This document shows, piece by piece, positions 1 through 5,504 of a stretch of 11,840 nt of DNA. The DNA is from VBDM01 sp964430565. GTDB taxonomy: Bacteria; Pseudomonadota; Gammaproteobacteria; Burkholderiales; SG8-39. Numbering within the stretch: the first letter of the stretch is position 1; each line of letters opens with the position of its first letter. The notes under the pieces were generated by a model. The model had not been told where the DNA came from. It did no database searches and was given only the letters and a program-made list of their open reading frames with translations. The translations under genes and the position numbers were made by a program. The DNA lies in NCBI GenBank assembly GCA_964430565.1, contig CAYSFD010000035.1, positions 1 through 11,840 of the forward strand. Direction: 5' to 3'.

Positions 1-152
1 CGGTTGTTGCGCAGGCTGAGTGCCTGCAAGTGTTCCAGTTCGCCGAGTTCCGACGGCAACTCGGCGATGTCCTGCCAGCCCAAATTAAGGCGCGTAGCCC
101 GCTCGGCATGCGCTTGCTGTATCTTTGCCAGAACCTGTTCAGCGGTGAGCAT
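1..152 (-). CDS. Leucine-rich-repeat protein, N-terminal fragment
   Basis: The first 50 codons of a gene running off the left edge. The peptide opens MLTAEQVLAKIQQAHAERAT and continues into two LRR-like units: LNLGWQDIAELPSELGEL (about residues 22-39) and LQALSLRNN (about 42-50), with the LxxLxLxxN and LPxELGxL spacing of bacterial LRRs. The ATG at 152-150 is the first possible start because an in-frame TGA lies two codons upstream; no strong ribosome binding site is visible. It is the gene of the partial cassette D, about 120 bases after the cassette start, a longer leader than in the neighbouring cassettes. A helical N-terminus followed by LRRs also occurs in LRR-ROC-COR (Roco-like) GTPases, but the rest of the gene is needed to tell. 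LRRs are protein-binding scaffolds; the partner cannot be inferred. Confidence 0.8.
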   Translation of the reverse strand, partial: MLTAEQVLAKIQQAHAERATRLNLGWQDIAELPSELGELEHLQALSLRNN

Positions 153-267
153 CGGTCAATGCCTATCCCGACAGACTTGTGCCGCCTGATGACGTGGATG
201 TCTCAACGCCGGGGATTGCGGGCCATCGCGGCTGTAACGTCGCGGCGGTCCGCTCCGAATTCATGAG

Positions 268-337
268 ACATAACGTAGAAGTGACCGGCGCCGCGCAGCT
301 TTATCGCGCGGAGTCCGTGTTGACTGCCGGGTTGGGC
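268..337 (-). other. attC recombination site (cassette C end)
   Basis: A 70-bp site. On the plus strand it starts with ACATAAC (268-274) and ends with GTTGGGC (331-337). On the minus strand this gives R'' GCCCAAC and R' GTTATGT. Between them is an imperfect inverted repeat with CCGCGC/GCGCGG arms (about 291-312), and the right plus-strand arm is longer. R'' is exactly complementary to the start of cassette C (core 1349-1355), which assigns this site to the hydrolase gene. R' departs from GTTRRRY by a T at the fifth base. When translated on the plus strand the site yields NVEVTGAAQLYRAES, a peptide I recall as a common false C-terminus from chromosomal-integron attC sites; that is memory, not a search. 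Confidence 0.85.
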
Positions 338-376
338 GTTCCCCAAGAGACGTATTGATCACGAGAGTCGTGGGCA

Positions 377-1327
377 TTACTCGCTCATATGGCCAACGAT
401 GTGTTTCTGCATGATCGTACGGATGGCCGTTTGCTCGACGATGATGACGAGGTGACCCCCTGTCTCGAAACGAACTAGCCTCGCACCCGGAATGGTGGAC
501 GCAGCGAATTGGGCGTTGTGGTAAAGCTGCAGGGTGTCGTCCGTGGCATGAAAAATCAAGGTTGGGGCTCGAATCGCGGAAATCCGCTCATTCGGCATCA
601 CAGCCTTGTTGTCGAAAGCAGCGCCGGCGGATCGCGGCGAAACCGGGTTCATGAAATCAATAATCTGGTCGACTAATTCCCGCTGCGCGGGCGTAAGACC
701 GGCAATGACCGCGTCGTTTGCGCCCATAAGTTCAATAAACTGTCTCCTGAACAGCTTGGTGATGGCCCAGTAAAGCGAATCATGCTTGAAGATCGTCATC
801 AGCATGTCGCCCTTCTGGTTCGCCTGCGCCTGGTCTTGATCGGTTGATGAGGCTACACCTGCGGAGATGAGTGTCAGCGAGGACACCCGTTCAGGATGCA
901 ATACGGCAAAGAGGAGAGCCGAAGGGCCGCCGTGAGATAGCGTGACGATCGCAACTTTCTCGACGCCCAACCGGTCGAGCAGATACGCGTAGGCATGCGC
1001 TTGGTCGTCAAATGTGGCGCCATCACGAAAGGTCGAGCGCAAGTATCCAAAGCGCGAAGGTGCAATCCAGTGGAATCGCTCACCCAGCACCGCCCGCACC
1101 ATCAGTTCGCCCTGATCGTAGCCGCCGCCGCTCCCGTGAATCACCAGAACCGGGGGGCCTGATCCACCTTCGGTGTATTCGATATCCCCATAGGGTGACG
1201 GAATGACCGTGCCCTTTGCGCGGACTCGCTCATAGGCTCGGTTCATGTCCCACATATATGCTGCTGAGGCCGAAACCAAAACTGCGATTAACGCTAACGC
1301 GATCCAGCCTAGAGTCCCTCTAAACAT
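377..1327 (-). CDS. Membrane-anchored alpha/beta hydrolase (cassette gene)
   Basis: A 316-residue alpha/beta-hydrolase-fold protein. Residues 7-24 form one hydrophobic segment (signal anchor), putting the enzyme outside the cytoplasmic membrane. The oxyanion-hole motif HGSGGG lies at 64-69. The nucleophile is probably Ser131 in TLSHGG, where the first Gly of the usual GxSxG elbow is Thr. The acid is probably Asp263 or Asp264 (HATDD) and the base His292 (TGGH). A variable lid region lies at about 155-240. I chose the ATG at 1327: GAGAG sits 4 bases upstream, and the upstream in-frame TTG at 1354 lies inside the attC core. The stop is 40 bases before the downstream attC. The family includes esterases, C-C hydrolases, haloperoxidases and dehalogenases; the substrate cannot be told. 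It is the only gene of cassette C and is probably read from a promoter upstream in the array. Confidence 0.9.
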   Translation of the reverse strand: MFRGTLGWIALALIAVLVSASAAYMWDMNRAYERVRAKGTVIPSPYGDIEYTEGGSGPPVLVIHGSGGGYDQGELMVRAVLGERFHWIAPSRFGYLRSTFRDGATFDDQAHAYAYLLDRLGVEKVAIVTLSHGGPSALLFAVLHPERVSSLTLISAGVASSTDQDQAQANQKGDMLMTIFKHDSLYWAITKLFRRQFIELMGANDAVIAGLTPAQRELVDQIIDFMNPVSPRSAGAAFDNKAVMPNERISAIRAPTLIFHATDDTLQLYHNAQFAASTIPGARLVRFETGGHLVIIVEQTAIRTIMQKHIVGHMSE

Positions 1328-1348
1328 CTTGCTCTCGTTCTTGGAGCC

Positions 1349-1406
1349 GCCCAACGTTTGAATTCAGCGGCTGCCGCAGGCAGTCCGCTGGAATGAGGGG
1401 TTAGGC
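1349..1406 (-). other. attC recombination site (cassette B end)
   Basis: The best-formed site here, 58 bp. The outer cores are GCCCAAC (1349-1355) and GTTAGGC (1400-1406) on the plus strand. The arms pair almost fully: AGCGG and CTGCC on the left against GGCAG and CCGCT on the right, around a GCA loop. The right plus-strand arm has two unpaired bases, a T between GGCAG and CCGCT and a G just before GAA. Extrahelical T and G on the R''/L'' side of the bottom strand are what integron integrases use to choose strand and orientation, so the plus strand is the bottom strand and the cassettes read on the minus strand, in agreement with the genes. Minus-strand R'' GCCTAAC matches the start of cassette B (core 2019-2025). 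Confidence 0.93.
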
Positions 1407-1441
1407 CGCACGCTTGGGCTCCAAACTCGGGCTGAACCTAG

Positions 1442-2002
<561 letters not shown>

Positions 2003-2018
2003 TGGCGCTCCTGAAGCG

Positions 2019-2075
2019 GCCTAACGTCATGCTCACCGGCGCGCTTCAGCGCGTCCGGTGCAGCTAAAGTTATAC
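2019..2075 (-). other. attC recombination site (cassette A end)
   Basis: A 57-bp site with plus-strand cores GCCTAAC (2019-2025) and GTTATAC (2069-2075). The arms GCT-CACCGG-CGCGC and GCGCG-T-CCGGTG-C-AGC pair around a short TTCA-type loop. The two unpaired bases (T and C) are both in the right plus-strand arm, the same polarity as the 1349-1406 site. Minus-strand R'' is GTATAAC, with an A where the consensus RYYYAAC has Y, but it is exactly complementary to the start of cassette A at 2651-2657. The toxin gene ends inside this site. Confidence 0.9.
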
Positions 2076-2366
2076 CCGACGCTGCCATACGGCAGGATTG
2101 CGACGACCATGAAATACAGAAAGGATAACCATCGAATTCCGGCGAACCCTGAAGTACACGGAAAATGGAAAGCGGCGCGCAACTGTTCGTCGAACATCGC
2201 CGAATACAATTGGATAGAGCTCTGGGGAAGCTGCGGCTTTGGCGACAGCTTGGTCAATTTCGAAGGTAAATTCCTCGCCAAGTCCTGGGCGTTGCTCGTC
2301 GTAGCGGTCAGCCGCATCTTCGAATTCGCGCTTTGCCGCACGTCGGAAAACTACGCGAAGTGTCAT
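2070..2366 (-). CDS. ParE/RelE-family toxin
   Basis: A 98-residue protein of the ParE/RelE superfamily (plasmid stabilisation protein type). Visible blocks are an N-terminal strand and basic helix with FRRAAKREFEDAADRYDEQR (7-26), a second helix FTFEIDQAVAKAAASPELYP (about 33-52), VRRTVARRFPFSVYFRV (58-74) and the terminal strand MVILSVFHGRRNPAVW (78-93), which is where RelE/ParE toxins carry their functional C-terminal residues. RelE-like members cleave mRNA at the ribosome and ParE members poison gyrase; the sequence alone does not decide. The ATG at 2366 overlaps the antitoxin stop as ATGA, so the pair is translationally coupled. The last Val codon and TAA stop are made from the attC R'' core GTATAAC. 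Confidence 0.92.
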   Translation of the reverse strand: MTLRVVFRRAAKREFEDAADRYDEQRPGLGEEFTFEIDQAVAKAAASPELYPIVFGDVRRTVARRFPFSVYFRVRRNSMVILSVFHGRRNPAVWQRRV

Positions 2367-2593
2367 CGCCCCAAGCGCGAACGAGTCGAAGCCTTTATTT
2401 CGTCCCACGGTACTACGTCATCCGGGAATGCATCGTCGTCCGCAATGCGGCGATCCAATTCTGCGCGTTGCATCTCGGTAAGGGGGAAAGCCTTGGCATC
2501 GAGGCAGATGCTCGCCCAAATTTCCTCGACGAGCGCAAGCCTTTCGTCGACGCCTAGTCGGTCTATGCCCAAAGTCTTAACGGTTACACTCAT
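2363..2593 (-). CDS. Addiction-module antitoxin (PF09720/TIGR02574 type)
   Basis: A 76-residue acidic protein matching the putative addiction-module component family that pairs with ParE/RelE toxins. Features are the N-terminal helix with LGVDERLALVEEIWASI (about 12-28), the central LTEMQRAELDRRIADDD (about 37-53), and the terminal VPWDEIKASTR segment (about 59-69), whose PWDEIK signature is characteristic of the family and probably wraps the toxin. No clear DNA-binding domain is seen, as is usual for this short family, so autoregulation is uncertain. The ATG at 2593 follows GGAGG with a 6-base spacer, much stronger than the upstream in-frame ATG at 2617. Gene order is antitoxin then toxin with a 4-base overlap. 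The pair would protect the array from deletion by killing cells that lose it. Confidence 0.92.
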   Translation of the reverse strand: MSVTVKTLGIDRLGVDERLALVEEIWASICLDAKAFPLTEMQRAELDRRIADDDAFPDDVVPWDEIKASTRSRLGR

Positions 2594-2650
2594 GATTACC
2601 TCCGCCAAAAGCATCAAATTAGCACGTGCGCGGGACTGCTGCCTGAAAGG

Positions 2651-2657
2651 GTATAAC
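2651..2657 (-). other. Cassette boundary core site (GTTATAC)
   Basis: Plus-strand GTATAAC, read as GTTATAC on the minus strand. It is the crossover core at the start of cassette A, exactly complementary to that cassette's R'' at 2069-2075. No matching second core and hairpin appear within 140 bases on the right, so it is not the edge of another full attC. It is either the attI crossover point or the scar of an array truncation. Confidence 0.75.
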
Positions 2658-2771
2658 TAGTAATGAACATCAATCGAGCCATCGTAAAACCATATACAGG
2701 TATCTGCAAACATCTACGCGTATATAGAACCATATGCCGCTATATAGCTCCAGTTTGCACCGGCATGGTGC
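2658..2771. other. AT-rich boundary segment, possible attI/promoter remnant
   Basis: Non-coding stretch between the array and the next gene. Counting 2651-2760 gives 43 G+C in 110 bases (39%), far below both flanks. It contains repeated words: AACCATAT at 2689-2696 and 2729-2736 (40 bases apart) and TATATAG at 2721-2727 and 2741-2747 (20 bases apart), suggesting degenerate repeats with a period near 20. This position is where attI and a cassette promoter would lie if cassette A were first. I see no convincing -35/-10 pair, so the role is inferred from location only. Confidence 0.4.
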
Positions 2772-3242
2772 TCACCCTGTCACGACGCGATGGGCGATGC
2801 CGAGCGCGCGCACCGCTTCCCAGGACATTTCCCAGAGTCTTTGTCTCTGGCGCCAGATCGCGCCCGTCTGTTTCACGGCCGCGCGCAGCTCGGTTTCGTT
2901 CCATGCGATGCGCACGCCGACGAGGTCGTGATCGTTGCGCCGCGGACGCCGCGAGCGCCCGCGCCAGGGTGTTTCCTCGATGACGAGCTCGACGGTCTTG
3001 AGCCTTCGGCTGCTGGCTTCGTCGTAGAGGTAGCGCACGCACACCAGCCGCTCGCCGTAGCGCGCGACGAGCCTCTTTGTGCCCGGCATGCCGGGACGCA
3101 AGGTCAGCCTGGTTTCCACGAGTTCCCCTTCCGCGGCTAAACGCGCGGCGCGGCGTGCGGTACACCGCGGCGATTCGTGTAAGCTTGCGCGCGAACGTCC
3201 CGGCAGATTCTTCGTCGCAAAGCTCCTCAGAATGACAATCAT
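2772..3242 (-). CDS. Small basic conserved hypothetical protein
   Basis: A 156-residue frame whose core (about residues 30-152) looks like a real conserved protein. It has RLAAEGELVETRLTLRPGMP (about 34-53), then GTKRLVARYGERLVCVRYLY and KTVELVIEETPW, then after a basic proline-rich linker VGVRIAWNETELRAAVKQTG, WRQRQRLWEMSWEAVRALG and a short tail. I recall similar unnamed proteins of 110-130 residues in proteobacteria, in which the second half resembles a repeat of beta-alpha units with a conserved Trp; no function is known to me. The start is uncertain. ATG 3242 would encode an N-terminus inside an interspersed repeat and sit 4 bases from the divergent transporter gene. GTG 3165, in another frame, begins MYRTPRRA, which fits the core better but would need a frameshift at about 3140-3150. 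Confidence 0.65.
   Translation of the reverse strand: MIVILRSFATKNLPGRSRASLHESPRCTARRAARLAAEGELVETRLTLRPGMPGTKRLVARYGERLVCVRYLYDEASSRRLKTVELVIEETPWRGRSRRPRRNDHDLVGVRIAWNETELRAAVKQTGAIWRQRQRLWEMSWEAVRALGIAHRVVTG
3205..3236. repeat. Interspersed intergenic repeat (AGATTCTTCG...AGAATGAC)
   Basis: A 32-bp sequence starting AGATTCTTCGTCGC and ending CTCCTCAGAATGAC, with ATTCT/AGAAT inverted ends. It closely resembles a short palindromic element I remember from intergenic regions of many environmental bacterial genomes. Only one copy lies in this window, so repeat status rests on memory. It sits between two divergent genes, 10 bases before the transporter start, and could form a small hairpin in the leader. 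Confidence 0.45.
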
Positions 3243-3245
3243 GAA

Positions 3246-4463
3246 ATGACCGTCGCGCTCACGACCCGCTGGCCTGCCGTGCTCGCGGCCCTGTTCGCAG
3301 GCGTCGTCGGCGGCTTTGCCTTCGGCAAGATGTCGCCGGCTCTGCCGCTCCTGAAGGAGGAGTTCGGCCTTTCTCTCATCGAAGCGGGGTGGCTGGTGTC
3401 GGCGTTCAACACGCTCGCCGCGGCCGGCGCGATTTTCTTCGGCGCGTTCGCCGACCGCTTCGGCGCGCTGCGCTTCTGCGTCTCGGGCGTGCTTCTGGTG
3501 GCCGCCGGCAGCGCGCTCGGCGCGCTCGCTTCGGGGGCGGCGCTCCTCATCGCTTCGCGCTTGATCGAGGGGCTGGGGTTTCTCGCCGTCGTCGTTTCCG
3601 CTCCGGGCCTGATCGCTGCCGCGACGGCGCCGCGAGAGAGGGGCATCGCCTTCGGACTGTGGTCGGCCTACCTGCCTCTGGGCGTAAGCGCGGTGATCGC
3701 GGCGAGTCCGCTCTTGCTTGCCGACTTTGGCTGGCGAGCGGTGTGGTTGTCCGTCGCGCTCACCGGGGGCGCGTGCGCCCTCATGCTCGCCGCGCAGTCA
3801 CGCCACTACGCCGGCGTGACGGGCGGCACGCGCAGGTCGCTTGCGAGCGTCAGAGGCTCGCTCGCGCAGCCCGTGCCCTGGCTGCTCGGCGTGGCGTTCG
3901 CGATGTACGCGATCCAGCACATGGCGTTGATAGTCTGGCTCCCCACCTATCTCCAGGAGACGCGCGGAATCTCCGGCACGGCCGCGGCGCTCGCGACGGC
4001 GCTCGTCGTGTTCGCCAACTGCTTCGGAAACCTGCTCGGCGGATGGCTGATCCAGCGAAATGTCCCGCGCGGGCGCATCATCGCCGCGACCTTCCTGGTG
4101 ACGAGCCTCGCCTTTGTCGGCATGTTTGCCGCGGGCCTGCCCGATGCCTGGCGCTACGCGCTCGCGGTGTTCTACAGCTTCATCACCGGCACCATCCCGG
4201 CCGCCGCGCTGTCGGCCGGGATGCGCTACGCGCGCTCGCCCAGCGAGATCGGCGCGATCCAGGGGCTCATCGTCAACGTCACGCACTTCGGGATATTCTT
4301 CGGAGCGCCGCTGGTCGCCGCCACCGTCACCTGGGCCGACTCGTGGGACGCGGTACTCTGGGTGATGCTCGGCTGCGCCGCGGTCGCCCTCGCGGCTGCG
4401 TTCGCCATCGACCGCCACGAGCGCGAAGCGAAATCGGGATCATTTAAAGGAAACACACCATGA
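3246..4463 (+). CDS. Major facilitator superfamily (MFS) transporter
   Basis: A 405-residue inner-membrane secondary transporter of the MFS_1 type with about 12 hydrophobic segments. The loop between helices 2 and 3 carries the MFS signature as GAFADRFGALRF (66-77, with Asp70, Arg71 and Gly73). Helix 4 has the RxxxGxG pattern (Arg105, Gly109, Gly111). A basic central loop, about 186-210, separates the two halves, and the C-terminus is short and charged (DRHEREAK). The start is ATG 3246; the nearby ATG at 3241 reads only two codons before TGA. The ribosome binding site is weak. The last codons overlap the amidohydrolase start by ATGA, so the transporter probably imports, or exports, that enzyme's substrate or product. 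The substrate cannot be read from sequence; uptake of an organic or aromatic acid is inferred from the neighbour. Confidence 0.93.
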   Translation: MTVALTTRWPAVLAALFAGVVGGFAFGKMSPALPLLKEEFGLSLIEAGWLVSAFNTLAAAGAIFFGAFADRFGALRFCVSGVLLVAAGSALGALASGAALLIASRLIEGLGFLAVVVSAPGLIAAATAPRERGIAFGLWSAYLPLGVSAVIAASPLLLADFGWRAVWLSVALTGGACALMLAAQSRHYAGVTGGTRRSLASVRGSLAQPVPWLLGVAFAMYAIQHMALIVWLPTYLQETRGISGTAAALATALVVFANCFGNLLGGWLIQRNVPRGRIIAATFLVTSLAFVGMFAAGLPDAWRYALAVFYSFITGTIPAAALSAGMRYARSPSEIGAIQGLIVNVTHFGIFFGAPLVAATVTWADSWDAVLWVMLGCAAVALAAAFAIDRHEREAKSGSFKGNTP

Positions 4464-5434
4464 AGACCATCGCCATCGAAGAGCATTTCATCACGCCGAT
4501 GTACCGCGAGAAGGTCGCGGCGAACGAATTCCGCAATTTCTATCTCAGCTCGCGCAGCGAGCAGATCGGACACGACATCGTCGAGCAGAACGCCGACCTC
4601 GGCGCCAAGCGCCTCGCGCACATGGACGCCGCGGGAGTCGACGTGCAGGTGCTCTCGTTCGGCTCGCCCGGACCCCAAGGCTTCGGCGCCGATGTCGCGA
4701 TCCCGATGGCGAAGGACGCGAACGACCGCGCCTACGAGGCGGTCAAGGCGCACCCCGAGCGCTTCGCCGCGTTCGCCGCGCTGCCGACGTCCGACCCCGA
4801 AGCCGCGGCGAGGGAGCTCGAGCGCTGCGTCACCAAGCTCGGCTTCAAGGGCGCGATGATCCACGGCCACACCCAGGGGAACTTCCTCGACGAAAAGAAA
4901 TACTGGGTGATCTTCGAGCGTGCCGAGAAGCTCGGCGTGCCGATCTACCTGCACCCGACTCTCGCTCATCCGGACGCGATGAACTCCTACTTCAAGGGCT
5001 ACGAGGAGCTGGCCCGCGCGGGCTGGGGGTTCGCGATCGACACGAGCTGCCATTTCCTGCGGATCGTCTTCGCCGGGGTGTTCGACGCGTATCCGAAATT
5101 GCAGATCATCCTCGGGCATCTCGGCGAAGGGCTGCCCTTCGCCATGCACCGGCTGAACGAGCACACGGCCTGCGCGGCCGCGCGCCGCGGCCTCAAGAAA
5201 GCGCCGATCGAGTACCTTCGCGACAACCTGCTCGTCACCACCAGCGGCAACTGGTACGAGCCGGCTTTCGTGTGCACGCTGCTCGCGCTCGGCGCGGACA
5301 AGATCCTCTTCGCCGTGGACTGGCCCTACGAGGCGAACACCACGGGAATGGAATTCCTGAAGAAGCTCTCGATCAGCGACGCCGACCGGGAGAAGATCGC
5401 GCACGGCAACGCCGAGCGCATCCTGCGGATGTGA
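4460..5434 (+). CDS. Amidohydrolase-2 family, decarboxylase-like metalloenzyme
   Basis: A 324-residue TIM-barrel enzyme of the amidohydrolase-2 (PF04909, ACMSD-like) family, close in length and motifs to gamma-resorcylate and 2,3-dihydroxybenzoate decarboxylases. Metal ligands expected for that group are present: Glu7 and His9 in the N-terminal IEEHF, His165 in IYLHP, His220 in ILGHLGEGLP, and Asp287 in FAVDWPYE. The family blocks FAALPTSDPEAAARELERCV (105-124) and VTTSGNWYEP (259-268) also match. Such enzymes remove CO2 from hydroxy-aromatic acids without oxygen or organic cofactor; others in the family are hydrolases or lactonases, so the exact reaction is inferred. No signal peptide, so cytosolic. 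The ATG is preceded by AAAGGA with 8 bases between and overlaps the transporter stop, indicating an operon and translational coupling. The active site looks complete. Confidence 0.9.
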   Translation: MKTIAIEEHFITPMYREKVAANEFRNFYLSSRSEQIGHDIVEQNADLGAKRLAHMDAAGVDVQVLSFGSPGPQGFGADVAIPMAKDANDRAYEAVKAHPERFAAFAALPTSDPEAAARELERCVTKLGFKGAMIHGHTQGNFLDEKKYWVIFERAEKLGVPIYLHPTLAHPDAMNSYFKGYEELARAGWGFAIDTSCHFLRIVFAGVFDAYPKLQIILGHLGEGLPFAMHRLNEHTACAAARRGLKKAPIEYLRDNLLVTTSGNWYEPAFVCTLLALGADKILFAVDWPYEANTTGMEFLKKLSISDADREKIAHGNAERILRM

Positions 5435-5436
5435 TT

Positions 5437-5450
5437 CCGGTCCCGACCGG
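5437..5450 (+). terminator. Short GC hairpin after the operon (weak)
   Basis: CCGGTCCCGACCGG can form a 5-bp stem with a 4-base loop starting two bases after the amidohydrolase stop. There is no following T-run, so it is at best an RNA-stabilising or attenuating hairpin. The remaining 54 bases up to the glucan synthetase hold only its ribosome binding site, so readthrough into that gene is possible. Confidence 0.25.
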
Positions 5451-5504
5451 GGAAGCGTTCGGCGGGCGCCTCATTCCGCGAACACGCGAGGCAGAAAGGC
5501 TAAA

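Noticed and set aside
263..358. 31-residue plus-strand ORF reading MRHNVEVTGAAQLYRAES and onward
   Set aside because: It is the translation of the attC site at 268-337; its coding look comes from a conserved recombination sequence, not a gene.
1328..1354. TTG-started N-terminal extension of the hydrolase (MGGSKNESK)
   Set aside because: The TTG lies in the attC crossover core GTTGGGC; the ATG at 1327 has a GAGAG ribosome binding site and begins the membrane anchor directly.
2594..2617. Upstream ATG extending the antitoxin by eight residues (MMLLAEVI)
   Set aside because: The GGAGG is placed for the ATG at 2593, and family members start at the MSVTVKTL position.
2058..2660. 200-residue plus-strand ORF across the toxin-antitoxin genes
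   Set aside because: It is antisense to a clear toxin-antitoxin pair and has no recognisable family features.
2651..2790. A fourth complete attC site at the right edge
   Set aside because: The only GTT beyond 2657 in this stretch (GTTTGCA) does not fit GTTRRRY, and there are no pairing arms.
3389..4447. 352-residue plus-strand ORF inside the transporter gene
   Set aside because: Arg-rich out-of-frame translation of a GC-rich gene; the MFS frame has the membrane segments and signature motifs.
4226..5404. 392-residue minus-strand ORF opposite the amidohydrolase
   Set aside because: Low-complexity Arg/Glu/Ala-rich shadow of GC-rich codons; the plus strand holds a complete active-site-bearing enzyme.
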